From Bacteroidales bacterium (GTDB taxonomy: Bacteria; Bacteroidota; Bacteroidia; Bacteroidales; Marinilabiliaceae), in the NCBI GenBank assembly GCA_017417385.1, contig JAFPZF010000054.1:1-64000 (forward strand): a stretch of 64,000 nt of DNA, written 5' to 3'. This document shows, piece by piece, positions 6,763 through 16,032 of this stretch; within the stretch, counting starts at the first letter, position 1, and each line of letters begins with the position of its first letter. The position numbers and the translations under genes are program-made. The notes below the pieces were generated by a model, which was given only the letters and a program-made list of their open reading frames with translations, was not told where the DNA came from and searched no databases.

Positions 6763-7578
6763 ATGACTGTATTCTCTCTCTTTCGCCTCTCGGTATCATC
6801 GTTACTCCTCTCCCTCTGCCTGACGCTCTCCGCCAGCGCTCAGTCTGTCAAGTTCGAGATTCATACTAACATGGGCGTCATGCGTGGCTTCCTCTACGAC
6901 GACACCCCAGGCCACCGCGACAAGTTTGTCGAACTGGCTCGCAGTGGCCACTTCGACGGGACGCTCTTCTACCGCTGTGTCAAGGACTTCGTCATTCAGG
7001 GCGGCTCCTCCGACTCCCGCAACGCTAAGCCTGGCCAGCATATCGGCTACGGCTCAGACGCGGTCAATATCGACTCGGAGTTTAAGAAGAACCACTTCCA
7101 CAAGCGTGGTGCCCTCTGCGCTCCTCGCCAGCCAGACAAGATGAACCTCTTCAAGACTTCTGATATCTCGCAGTTCTATATCGTCTGCGGCAGGACCTAC
7201 ACTGACGAATACCTGACGCAGTACGAGAAGAGTATCAACCTCCCTATCAAGAAAAAGATTAAGGAGCAATACCTCAACCCTCGCGCCGACGAGCTTCGTA
7301 GCCTCCGCCAATCTGATCCGAAAGCCTACAACAAGCTGCTTACGGATATCCGCGATAAGATGGACTTCGAATATCGTATCTCTAACTACAAGGAGTTCAC
7401 CCCCGAACAACGTCAGGCTTATACGTCTATCGGCGGCACACCACAGCTCGACAACGAATACACTGTCTTTGGCGAGATAACCGAAGGCCTCGACGTCATG
7501 GAGAAGATTTCTCTGTCTCCTGTCGACAATAATAGTAGGCCACTCAAGGATATTAAGATGACTGTCAAGATTCTATAA
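6763..7578 (+). CDS. Periplasmic cyclophilin-type peptidyl-prolyl isomerase
   Basis: A 271-residue paralogue of the preceding gene, but with a cleavable signal peptide ending SASAQ instead of a lipobox, so it should be soluble in the periplasm. Motifs: HTNMGVMRGFLYDDTPGHRDKF, GTLFYRCVKDFVIQGG, KRGALCAPRQPDKMN, SQFYIVCG and EYTVFGEITEG. It carries the same helical insertion, here about residues 150-220 and rich in Lys and Arg. The paired anchored and soluble forms suggest a duplication followed by a division of location. It ends two bases before the GH13 start. Confidence 0.9.
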   Translation: MTVFSLFRLSVSSLLLSLCLTLSASAQSVKFEIHTNMGVMRGFLYDDTPGHRDKFVELARSGHFDGTLFYRCVKDFVIQGGSSDSRNAKPGQHIGYGSDAVNIDSEFKKNHFHKRGALCAPRQPDKMNLFKTSDISQFYIVCGRTYTDEYLTQYEKSINLPIKKKIKEQYLNPRADELRSLRQSDPKAYNKLLTDIRDKMDFEYRISNYKEFTPEQRQAYTSIGGTPQLDNEYTVFGEITEGLDVMEKISLSPVDNNSRPLKDIKMTVKIL

Positions 7579-7580
7579 CG

Positions 7581-9416
7581 ATGAAAAACAAACTGGTCAT
7601 CACGCCTCCTTCTGTCGTCCGCCTCAATCACGAGACGGATATCACCGACGTCTCTGTCGAACCCGCCAACTGGTGGGTCGGCATGAAGGAGCCTCGCGTC
7701 ACGCTCATGCTCCACGGTCTCAACGTGGCCACGGGACGTGTCTCTTTCGGCGGCAACGGTATCAAGGTGGTTGCCCAGCATCAGACTGACAGTATCAACT
7801 ACCTCTTCGTCGACATAGAGATTGCCCCCGATGCCGAGCCTGGCTCCCGCCGCCTCAAGATTGAGAAGGACGGCCGTGTCGTGTCCTCTTTCGACTTCGA
7901 GCTTCGTCAGCGTCGCCGCGACTCCGACAAGCGTAGTGGCATATCCTCCGCAGACGCCCTCTACCTCCTGATTCCAGACCGCTTCGCCCGAGGTCCTCTC
8001 GACGAGAAGACTCAAGCCGAGGCGGACGCTATGCTCGAGCAACCTCACCCCCGCAACCCTCAAGGCCGCCACGGCGGAACACTCAGCGGCATCCGTCAGC
8101 ATCTTGACTATATCTTCGGTCTCGGCATGACGGCCCTCTGGACGACTCCCGTCCTCCGCACGGATATGCCCCGCAAGAGCTACCACGGCTACGCGATTAC
8201 TGACTTCTACTCTATCGACCCACGCCTCGGCAGCCTCGCCGACTATAGGCTCCTCGTCGCCGCACTCCACCAGCGTGGTATGAAGATGGTCATGGACCTT
8301 GTCCTCAACCACTGCGGGACTTGCCACCCCTGGCTCGCCGACGCCCCTTCTTCCGACTGGTTCAACGCCTGGGAGGGCACCCCTCAACTGACTAACTACC
8401 GCCCGGATGTCATGGCAGATGTCCACGCGTCCTCTATCGACCGCCGTCGTACTGTCGAGGGCTGGTTCGACTCCACTATGGCGGACCTTAACCTCAGCAA
8501 CCCTCTCGTCCGTACCTACCTCGCTCAAGTGGCTATATGGTGGATCGAGACCGCCGACCTCGACAGCCTCCGTATCGACACCTACCCCTACTCCGACGCC
8601 GAGGCTATGAACCTCTGGACTCGACGCGTCAAGGCTGAATACCCCGACATGATGCTCATCGGAGAGACCTGGCTCCCAGACTCCGCCAAGGTCGCTATGT
8701 GGCAACGTGGCTCCCGCCTGAGCAACTCACTCCTCGATATTCCTATGGACTTCCCCCTCCAGTCCGCTATCTCCTCGGCCTTCAACGAGCCTTACGACTG
8801 GAACTCTGGCGCCGACAAGCTCTATCAGGTCATCGCCAACGACTTCCTCTACGACGACCCTTCCCGTCTCCTCATCTTCGGAGACAATCACGACACCGGC
8901 CGCCTCTTCTCCCGTCTTTATAGTGACGACGAGAACTTCTTCCTCGCTCTCACTTTCCTCGCGACGACTCGCGGCATCCCGCAAGTGTACTATGGGACTG
9001 AATGTGGACTGCTCATGGATGGCGACTCCAAGGACGGCGACGCTAATATCCGGCAGGACTTCCCCTCTGCAATGTTCTCCGAGGACTCTTTGCCTTTCGA
9101 CGCTGAAGAATACTACTTTTTTCTCAAGGATCTATTCACGTTCCGCAAGTCCTCACCAGCTCTCCAGCACGGCCGTCTGGTCCACTTCCTCCCTCACGAC
9201 AATGTCTACGTCTTCTTCCGCCTGACCGACTCACAGAGGATTATGGTCATCCTCAACCTCGAGTCCCAGCGCATGACTCTCTACGCCGCCTCTTTCGAGG
9301 AGATCCTCGGCAAGACGCTCTCCGGCAGAGACTTTATGTCCGGCAAGAAATACCGCAACGTCGAAAAGTTTACTGTTCAACCACATACTCCCTATCTGAT
9401 AATTCTTTCTGACTAA
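7581..9416 (+). CDS. GH13 alpha-amylase family enzyme, cyclomaltodextrinase/neopullulanase (SusA-like)
   Basis: A 611-residue alpha-glucan hydrolase. The N-terminal domain (about 1-120; PANWWVGM, VTLMLHG) is the beta-sandwich found in Bacteroidota neopullulanase and cyclomaltodextrinase. The barrel follows from LYLLIPDRFA. Catalytic residues are all visible: nucleophile Asp333 in LRIDTYPY, acid/base Glu362 in LIGETW, and Asp438 in FGDNHDTGR. A short C-terminal beta domain closes the protein. No signal peptide is present (MKNKLVITPPSVV), so it is probably cytoplasmic, unlike the periplasmic SusA of Bacteroides. The start is two bases after the cyclophilin stop, which argues against a longer N-terminus. 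No SusC/SusD pair is nearby. Confidence 0.9.
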   Translation: MKNKLVITPPSVVRLNHETDITDVSVEPANWWVGMKEPRVTLMLHGLNVATGRVSFGGNGIKVVAQHQTDSINYLFVDIEIAPDAEPGSRRLKIEKDGRVVSSFDFELRQRRRDSDKRSGISSADALYLLIPDRFARGPLDEKTQAEADAMLEQPHPRNPQGRHGGTLSGIRQHLDYIFGLGMTALWTTPVLRTDMPRKSYHGYAITDFYSIDPRLGSLADYRLLVAALHQRGMKMVMDLVLNHCGTCHPWLADAPSSDWFNAWEGTPQLTNYRPDVMADVHASSIDRRRTVEGWFDSTMADLNLSNPLVRTYLAQVAIWWIETADLDSLRIDTYPYSDAEAMNLWTRRVKAEYPDMMLIGETWLPDSAKVAMWQRGSRLSNSLLDIPMDFPLQSAISSAFNEPYDWNSGADKLYQVIANDFLYDDPSRLLIFGDNHDTGRLFSRLYSDDENFFLALTFLATTRGIPQVYYGTECGLLMDGDSKDGDANIRQDFPSAMFSEDSLPFDAEEYYFFLKDLFTFRKSSPALQHGRLVHFLPHDNVYVFFRLTDSQRIMVILNLESQRMTLYAASFEEILGKTLSGRDFMSGKKYRNVEKFTVQPHTPYLIILSD

Positions 9417-9458
9417 TCGCATTTTATAATTCACAATCTACAAATACTTTAGTTTACT

Positions 9459-12400
9459 ATGAGAATCAAAGACCTCTTTCTTTCTCTCGGTGTTCTCCTG
9501 CTGACTGCCTGCTCGGGCGGCAGCACAAGCAACCCCGACAGCCCTAAACAAAACCCCTACGTCAGCGGGTTTACGACGGGCATGATCCCCAAGAACGGCA
9601 CCATCCAGCTCCTCCTCACTGCCGATGTCACTGATGACAAGCTGAAAGACAAGCCTGTCGCAGACATTATGAAAATCGAACCGAAAGTCAAAGGGCGTTT
9701 CGAACTCGCCGACCCTAAGACTATCGTCTTCCGACCCGAGGAGAACTTCCAGCGCAATACGAAGTACGTGATCACGGCTGACCTTAAGCCTTGGTTCGGC
9801 GCTAAGGGTGACGACGCCTCCTTCCAGTTCTCCGTCAATACTATGCCTCTCGCCCTCTCCGGAGACGTGGAGTCTTTCCGCGAAGTCGAGGACGACAAGT
9901 ACGAGATTGTTTTCCGTGTCAACTCCCTCGACGTCGAGGAGCCTCAAACTGTCCAGAAGTATCTCATCGTCTCCCCTAAGGCTGACTTTACTGTCGCCTC
10001 AGACAAGGACGGCCATACTCATAGGCTGACGGTCACGGCCTCCGCTCAGTCTGACCCCGTCACGGTCAAACTTTCGACCCCAGACGACGAGTCCGTAGGT
10101 CTCAAGGCTGCCGACCTCTGCACCAACTCTCTCCCTCGTAAGGGAGTCATGGAGGTCTTCAGCGTCTACCCGGACGAAGACAATGGCAACTGCATTACGA
10201 TCGTCTTTACTAAGCAGCTCGACCCTAATCAGAAGATGGTCGGCCTCGCTACTATCGACGGCAACGTCTCTCAGGCTGTCGACGTCGATGGCAACAAGCT
10301 GAAACTCTACCCAGACAAGAACAAGACGGGCGACATCACGGTCAAGCTCTCCTCCGCTATCCGTAGCAAGAGCGGTCTCAAACTGGGTACCGACCAGACT
10401 TTCGAAGTCGCCCTTCGTGGCGCACTTCCTCGCGTAGAGTTTACGAAGGGCGGCACTATCATCCCGCAAGGCGGCAAGGAGATGGTCTCCTTCAAGGCTA
10501 TCTACGCTAAAGGCGTGACTGTAAGGCTCTTCAAGATTTATCCGGATAACGTCGGCCAGCTTCTCCAGGACGCCTCTATCGGCAACTCTGGTCAGCTCGC
10601 CTACATCGGCTACCCTGTCGCCGTCAAGACTCTTATGCTCGACCGTGATGGTGCCGACCTGACGAAGTCTCGCGTCTTCGCCCTCAACCTCCACGACCTT
10701 GTTAAGACGGAGCCGGGCGCTATCTACCGCATCGAGCTCAGCATCAGACCGCAACTGTCGGCCTGGCCTCAGGCTGATTTCGGCACTATGACTGACAAGG
10801 AAATCGAGGATGCCGACCAGGCTGAGTTCGAGAGTCTCGTCGAGCGCTTCTCAGACGGCTACTACTGGTCCGACGGCTCCTGGCAGTGGACGACCAACGA
10901 GTGGGACAGCGCTCCGACGGAGTCTTACTACTACCACAAAAAGGCTTGCCGCAACGTCCTCGCTACGAATATCGGCTTGACGGCCTTCGCCGGTCGAGAC
11001 GGCAAGGTGGGCTTCTTCGCCTCCGACCTCAACACGGCTGCTCCTCTTAGCGGCGTCGACATAACGGTCCGCACTCTCCAGGGTGGCGTCGTCGCTGTCG
11101 CTACGACTAACAGCGAGGGTATCGCCTCTGTCTCCTACGACACGAAGAAATTTCACCCTTACTACGCTGTCGCTGAAAAGGGCTCGGATGTGACTTACCT
11201 CCGTATGCGCAACGGCGAGGCTCTGTCGACGAGTATGATGGACGTCAGCGGTCAGCATGTCGAAAAGGGTATCAAGGGCTATATCTACGGCGAACGTGGC
11301 GTTTGGCGCCCGGGCGACACCCTCCACATCAGCTTCATGCTCGACGACCGTATGCACACCCTCCCCGCTGGCCACCCGGTCAGCCTCAAGGTCACCGACG
11401 CTACTGAAAAGGTGGTCTACCAGAGCGTACGCAACGATGGTCAGATGGGTCTCTACTCCTTCGACGTACCGACGTCTCCTTCTCAGCCTACCGGCACCTG
11501 GTCGGCTCACATCAAGGTCGGCGGCGTATCGTTCGACAAGAATCTCCGCGTCGAGACTATTAAGCCGAATAGGCTTAAAATAGACTTGGACGTCCCTCAG
11601 CTGATCTACACCAACGGCTCTAAGACTGTCTCCCTCCATACTGAATGGCTCACCGGCGCCGAGGCACACAACCTCAAGTACGACGTCGAGGGCGTCATGG
11701 TCCCGACTAAGACGACTTGGAAGGGGCTTGAGAAATACTCTTTCGACGATAGGACGCAGACGGTGTCTTCGACTTCCATCCCTCTGACAAGCGGCACGAC
11801 CGACGCCGAGGGTAACGCTGCTATGACGATCGGCGCTCAGTTCTCCGACCGTATGCCGGGTATGCTCCTCATGAACATGACGACTCGCGTCTTCGAGCCT
11901 TCTGGCGAGTTTAGTATCGACGCTACCCGAGTCAAGTACTCCCCGTTCACCCGCTACGTCGGTATCTGGAACAGTCAGAGTGAGTCTTCCGAAGGTATCG
12001 AGACTGACAAGGCTAACCGCTACGAGATTATCTCGGTCGACGAGGACGGACGCCCTCGCCCTGGCACGTCGCTGACGGTCAAGGTCTACAAGCGCGGATG
12101 GTACTGGTGGTGGAGCGCTCAGGACGACAACCTCGCCTCCTACGCGGCTTCTGACTACGACCAGCCTCGAAACACCTACTCGCTCACTACCGACCAGAAC
12201 GGCAAGGCTTACTTCTCTCTCAACATCCCTCGCAACGACTGGGGTATCTACCTTATCACGGCCCTCGACAGCAAGTCCGGCCACCAGTCCTCGGTCCTCG
12301 ACTACTACGACTGGCCTGAGATGTTCGGCCGCCGTGGCTCCGACAACCGCGACGCCGCAAGTATGCTGACGCTGACGACTGGCAAGGATACTTACAAGGT

Positions 12401-14882
12401 CGGCGAGACTATGACGATATCCTTCCCTTCTGTCCCTGGCGGCAAGGCTCTCGTCAATATCTGCAACGGCACTAAGGTCCTCAAGACTTCTGTGATCGAC
12501 TGCAGCAGCGCTATGACGACGACAACGCTCGAGGCGACGGACGAGATGAGACCTAACGTCTACGCCTGCATCTCGATGATTCAGCCCTACCAGAATACGA
12601 CCAACGACATGCCTATCCGTATGTACGGCGTCAAGCCTGTCATGGTCGAGAACGCTGATAGTCACCTGACGCCGGTCATCACTGCCGACGACGAGATTCG
12701 TCCTATGGAAAAGACCTACGTCACTGTCTCCGAGCAGAACGGAAGGACGATGGCCTACACTCTCGCTGTCGTCGACGAAGGTCTCCTCGACTTGACGCAC
12801 TTTAAGACTCCTGATGCCTGGACGGCCTTCAACGGCAAGGAGGCGCTCGGTGTCAACTTCTGGGATATGTACGCCGACGTCAGCGGAGCCTACGGCGGTC
12901 GTATCGAGCAGATGTTCAGCATCGGTGGTGACGAGGCTCTCAACGGCGGTCCTAAGGCTGTCGTCAACCGCTTCACCCCTATGGTCCACTTCGAAGGCCC
13001 GTTCACTATCAACAAGGGTGGTAAGCGTAAGCACGAGATCGACGTGCCGAACTATACGGGTCGTGTCCGTGTCATGGTCGTAGCTACCGACGGCAACGCC
13101 TATGGCAACGCCGAGAAGAGTGTCAAGGTCGCTAAGCCTGTCATGCTCCTCGGGACTATGCCTCGCCAGGTGGGCGTCAACGACGAGACGGAGATCGCCG
13201 CTACTGTCTTCGTTACGAAGCCTAACATCTCCGACGTCAAGGTCGCTATCGAGACCGACGGCAACTCTAAGGTCATCGACGACAAGAGTAAGTCTGTCAG
13301 CTTCGACGGCCGTACTGGCGACCGTACGATTAGCTTCAAGCTCCGCGCTGGCGAGGTCTCTGGCAAGACACGTATCAAGCTGACTGCTCAGGCTGGCAGC
13401 GAGAAGGCGGTCTACGAGACTGACCTCGTCGTCCGCCGTGTCACTCAGTCTGTCGCTCATACTGAGCAGAACAGCATCGAGCCAGGTAAGTCGCTCTCCA
13501 AGAAGTTCGGCAGCAGCTCTACTAAGGAGGGCCGCGTAGACGTCGAAGTCAGCGGCATCAAGCCTATCAATATGGCTCGCCGTCTCAACGAGCTGATGAC
13601 TTACCCTCACGGCTGTGCCGAGCAGATCGTCAGCGGCGCTATGCCTCAGGTCTTCCTGAGCGACATGACGCAGATGACTGCCGAGCAGCTCGCTACGACG
13701 GAGGCTAACGTCAAGAGTGTCATTACGCGCCTCAACGACTACCGCACTTCTATGGGCGGCGTCGCCTACTGGCCAGGCGGCGTCAATCCTAACCTCTGGG
13801 CTACCGCCTACGACTATGTGTTCCTGACGGAGGCCGCCAAGAAGGGCTTCCTCGTCCCCTCCGACCTCAAGAGCGGTATGGCTTCTTATCTCCGTAAGTG
13901 CGTACGCGGCTGGCAGTCTAGGAGCGGCGACGGCGAGGCTTATGGTATGGCTGTCTTCGCTCTCGCTAACGACGGCAAGCCTGAGCAGGCTGCCATGAAC
14001 CGTATGTGGGAGAACAAGCAGAACCTGAGCGACCTCCACAAGAAGGGTCTCGCAGCTGCCTTCGCTATCGACGGCAAGAAGGCTCAGGCTCAGGAACTTA
14101 TCTCTGGCTACGACGATGCCCTCAAGCTCATCACGCTCTCCGCTAACGGCGACGTCCGTGCGGCCGAGGTGGCTGAGGCTCTAAGGGCAAGGCTGATGAG
14201 CGACAACTGGATGTCGACCTACGAGACGGCTATGGACATGCTCGCTATGCAGAAGTTCCTTAGCAAGAACAAGACTGCCGGCGGCATCGAGTTCAAGCTC
14301 ACTGCCGACGGTAACACTATCGCCGACATCTCTTCAGATAAGTATATCTGGCAGGGCGTCGCCGCCGACAAGGTTGCTAAGGCTGACATCGAGATTAAGA
14401 ACAAGGGCAAAGGCACTATCTTCGCCACTATCACGAGCTACTCTGTCGAAGACCAGGCTGAACTGCCTCAGTCTTCCAACGGCTTGGTTGTCAACTTTGT
14501 GGCTAAGCAGATTGACGCCAACGGCTCGGCTTCGCCTATCGACATCACAGACCTGCCACAGGGTACGAGCTTCACTGCCCACGTCGTTGTTTCTAACAAC
14601 ACTGGCAAGCGTATCAGCAACGTCGCTATCTCGCAGATTCTCCCGGCTGGCTGGGAGGTCCTCAGCTCCCCAAGCCGAACTGGTAATATGTACCAGGATA
14701 TCCGTGACGACCGTGTCCTGACTTACTACGACGACATGCCTGCCGGCATCTCCTACTCCTACGACGTCAACCTCGTCGCTACATACAAGGGTAAGTACTA
14801 CATGCCGGCTATTACGGCCGAAATGATGTACGACGCTAAGGTCAACGGCACTTCCGCCTCTGGCTGGGCTACGGTCCGATAA
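9459..14882 (+). CDS. Alpha-2-macroglobulin family lipoprotein
   Basis: A 1807-residue bacterial alpha-2-macroglobulin, thought to trap proteases in the periplasm. The lipoprotein signal MRIKDLFLSLGVLLLTAC has lipobox LTAC. The N-terminal half has the Ig-like MG domains, including an MG2-type region with YGERGVWRPGDTLH near residue 610. The A2M domain contains FEGPFTINKGG. The thioester site is YPHGCAEQ, with Cys1386 and Gln1389 intact, so covalent capture is predicted. The helical thiol-ester domain follows (to about residue 1640), then a C-terminal beta domain ending SGWATVR. In many bacteria the gene sits beside pbpC; that partner is absent here. Upstream spacing of 42 bp from the GH13 gene allows either shared or separate transcription. 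Confidence 0.92.
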   Translation: MRIKDLFLSLGVLLLTACSGGSTSNPDSPKQNPYVSGFTTGMIPKNGTIQLLLTADVTDDKLKDKPVADIMKIEPKVKGRFELADPKTIVFRPEENFQRNTKYVITADLKPWFGAKGDDASFQFSVNTMPLALSGDVESFREVEDDKYEIVFRVNSLDVEEPQTVQKYLIVSPKADFTVASDKDGHTHRLTVTASAQSDPVTVKLSTPDDESVGLKAADLCTNSLPRKGVMEVFSVYPDEDNGNCITIVFTKQLDPNQKMVGLATIDGNVSQAVDVDGNKLKLYPDKNKTGDITVKLSSAIRSKSGLKLGTDQTFEVALRGALPRVEFTKGGTIIPQGGKEMVSFKAIYAKGVTVRLFKIYPDNVGQLLQDASIGNSGQLAYIGYPVAVKTLMLDRDGADLTKSRVFALNLHDLVKTEPGAIYRIELSIRPQLSAWPQADFGTMTDKEIEDADQAEFESLVERFSDGYYWSDGSWQWTTNEWDSAPTESYYYHKKACRNVLATNIGLTAFAGRDGKVGFFASDLNTAAPLSGVDITVRTLQGGVVAVATTNSEGIASVSYDTKKFHPYYAVAEKGSDVTYLRMRNGEALSTSMMDVSGQHVEKGIKGYIYGERGVWRPGDTLHISFMLDDRMHTLPAGHPVSLKVTDATEKVVYQSVRNDGQMGLYSFDVPTSPSQPTGTWSAHIKVGGVSFDKNLRVETIKPNRLKIDLDVPQLIYTNGSKTVSLHTEWLTGAEAHNLKYDVEGVMVPTKTTWKGLEKYSFDDRTQTVSSTSIPLTSGTTDAEGNAAMTIGAQFSDRMPGMLLMNMTTRVFEPSGEFSIDATRVKYSPFTRYVGIWNSQSESSEGIETDKANRYEIISVDEDGRPRPGTSLTVKVYKRGWYWWWSAQDDNLASYAASDYDQPRNTYSLTTDQNGKAYFSLNIPRNDWGIYLITALDSKSGHQSSVLDYYDWPEMFGRRGSDNRDAASMLTLTTGKDTYKVGETMTISFPSVPGGKALVNICNGTKVLKTSVIDCSSAMTTTTLEATDEMRPNVYACISMIQPYQNTTNDMPIRMYGVKPVMVENADSHLTPVITADDEIRPMEKTYVTVSEQNGRTMAYTLAVVDEGLLDLTHFKTPDAWTAFNGKEALGVNFWDMYADVSGAYGGRIEQMFSIGGDEALNGGPKAVVNRFTPMVHFEGPFTINKGGKRKHEIDVPNYTGRVRVMVVATDGNAYGNAEKSVKVAKPVMLLGTMPRQVGVNDETEIAATVFVTKPNISDVKVAIETDGNSKVIDDKSKSVSFDGRTGDRTISFKLRAGEVSGKTRIKLTAQAGSEKAVYETDLVVRRVTQSVAHTEQNSIEPGKSLSKKFGSSSTKEGRVDVEVSGIKPINMARRLNELMTYPHGCAEQIVSGAMPQVFLSDMTQMTAEQLATTEANVKSVITRLNDYRTSMGGVAYWPGGVNPNLWATAYDYVFLTEAAKKGFLVPSDLKSGMASYLRKCVRGWQSRSGDGEAYGMAVFALANDGKPEQAAMNRMWENKQNLSDLHKKGLAAAFAIDGKKAQAQELISGYDDALKLITLSANGDVRAAEVAEALRARLMSDNWMSTYETAMDMLAMQKFLSKNKTAGGIEFKLTADGNTIADISSDKYIWQGVAADKVAKADIEIKNKGKGTIFATITSYSVEDQAELPQSSNGLVVNFVAKQIDANGSASPIDITDLPQGTSFTAHVVVSNNTGKRISNVAISQILPAGWEVLSSPSRTGNMYQDIRDDRVLTYYDDMPAGISYSYDVNLVATYKGKYYMPAITAEMMYDAKVNGTSASGWATVR

Positions 14883-14890
14883 GGCGAGTG

Positions 14891-14923
14891 GTTAGACTTG
14901 GGTTAGACCTGGGTTAGACCTGA
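14891..14923 (+). repeat. 11-bp tandem repeat, locus 2 (three units)
   Basis: Three exact-register units: GGTTAGACTTG, GGTTAGACCTG, GGTTAGACCTG. The array starts eight bases after the A2M stop codon and ends before the terminator hairpin at 14938. Confidence 0.8.
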
Positions 14924-14937
14924 GATGCTTCTTAATG

Positions 14938-14977
14938 ACCTCGTCAAGGCTTTTCGGAGCCTTGACGAGGTCTCTTT
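14938..14977. terminator. Terminator between A2M gene and AraC regulator
   Basis: GACCTCGTCAAGGC (14938-14951) pairs perfectly with GCCTTGACGAGGTC (14960-14973) and is followed by TCTTTT. The genes on either side converge, so it mainly ends the A2M transcript and may serve both. Confidence 0.88.
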
Positions 14978-14985
14978 TGTCCCCC

Positions 14986-15879
14986 CTACCCTCTCGAATA
15001 CTCTAGCGGGGTTATCCCCGTCACCGCCTTGAAATACTTGCAGAAGAACGACGGGTTTGCAAACTCTAGAGCCTCGCTGACCGCCTGCACACTCATCCCA
15101 GGCGTCCTTAGCAATACCTGCGCCTCCAGGACTACGTAGTCCCTTATCCACTCGGTCGCATGCCGCTTCGTCGACATGTATATGGCCTCCGAGACGTATT
15201 TCGGCGTCAAGCACAGTCTGCTGGCGTAATACTCGACTTTCCGCTCCCGCCCACGACTCTCGACGACGAGGTCCATGAACCTGTCAAACAGTGTCTCCTT
15301 CCTGACTATACTACCCGTACCCTTCTCCTGCTCGATTATCCACTGCTGTCCGTATGCCGTCAAGACCATCGCATAACCCCTCACGGCCTGCTCCCTGAAC
15401 TGAAAGTCTTTGTCCCGTATTGTCTCAAACATGCTCTGAAACAACTCCCGTACCCGCTCCACCATCTCCGACTTCGGACTGAATACTGGGTTATGTCTTA
15501 TCTTCTTTAGGATTATTATTAGGTACTCCATCTGCATCGGAGCAAAATACTGGCTCTTCTCGCTGAACACCATCACCGCGATCTTCAAGTCACTGCTCAT
15601 CTCTATCAGCTCCGCTATCAATCCCGCCTCGGCTAATATCATCTGATTCGCCCCGATTTCGTACGTCCGCAAGTTCAACCTCAACGCCATCCTGCCTTCC
15701 GAACAGATCACCAGCACTGTGTTCCTTAGCCTGGAGGCAACTCCTATGAACTTTCTTTTCAGACTCTCTGTCTCCTCGTCTTCCTTGTCTATCAGGTTCG
15801 ATGCAAGCATCAAGTCATCTCCGATGCTGACTATCTGATCTGATCGCCCCAATGCCTTAAATAGGTCTATCTCTTGCAT
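14986..15879 (-). CDS. AraC-family transcriptional regulator
   Basis: A 297-residue protein with a C-terminal AraC-type double helix-turn-helix (about residues 195-297). The segments YYASRLCLTPKYVSEAI and MSVQAVSEALEFANPSFF are followed by YFKAVTGITPLEYSRG, the typical end of this family. The N-terminal 190 residues resemble a cupin-like sensor only loosely, and no ligand can be named. It is divergent from the RND efflux operon with 150 bp between, which makes it a candidate regulator of that operon. A TATATTTG box on the minus strand (15929-15922) lies about 45 bp upstream of the start. Confidence 0.85.
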   Translation of the reverse strand: MQEIDLFKALGRSDQIVSIGDDLMLASNLIDKEDEETESLKRKFIGVASRLRNTVLVICSEGRMALRLNLRTYEIGANQMILAEAGLIAELIEMSSDLKIAVMVFSEKSQYFAPMQMEYLIIILKKIRHNPVFSPKSEMVERVRELFQSMFETIRDKDFQFREQAVRGYAMVLTAYGQQWIIEQEKGTGSIVRKETLFDRFMDLVVESRGRERKVEYYASRLCLTPKYVSEAIYMSTKRHATEWIRDYVVLEAQVLLRTPGMSVQAVSEALEFANPSFFCKYFKAVTGITPLEYSRG

Positions 15880-15995
15880 ATACCACCTCCTCTTAGGTAA
15901 TTTTCGCTAGTATTTTACCGACAAATATATCAAAAAACACGAAAATAGGACATTTTTGACGCTATATGGATATCTACGGCCTCCTCGCCTCTGAC

Positions 15996-16003
15996 TAACT
16001 TTG
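15996..16003 (+). promoter_or_regulatory. Promoter -7 box of the RND efflux operon
   Basis: TAACTTTG matches the TAnnTTTG consensus and lies 30 bp before the ATG of the membrane-fusion gene. No TTTG is visible at the usual -33 spacing, so activation by the divergent AraC protein is possible. Confidence 0.5.
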
Positions 16004-16032
16004 CCCTCGTAATCATTTATGTTTTGTGCCCT

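Noticed and set aside
10851..14039. A 1062-codon open frame antisense to the alpha-2-macroglobulin gene
   Set aside because: It is a shadow caused by the avoidance of A-ending codons in the real gene, which removes stops from the opposite strand. Its product is a run of Val, Asp, Arg, Leu and Ala without domain features. The same holds for 7419-8705 and 1177-2148.
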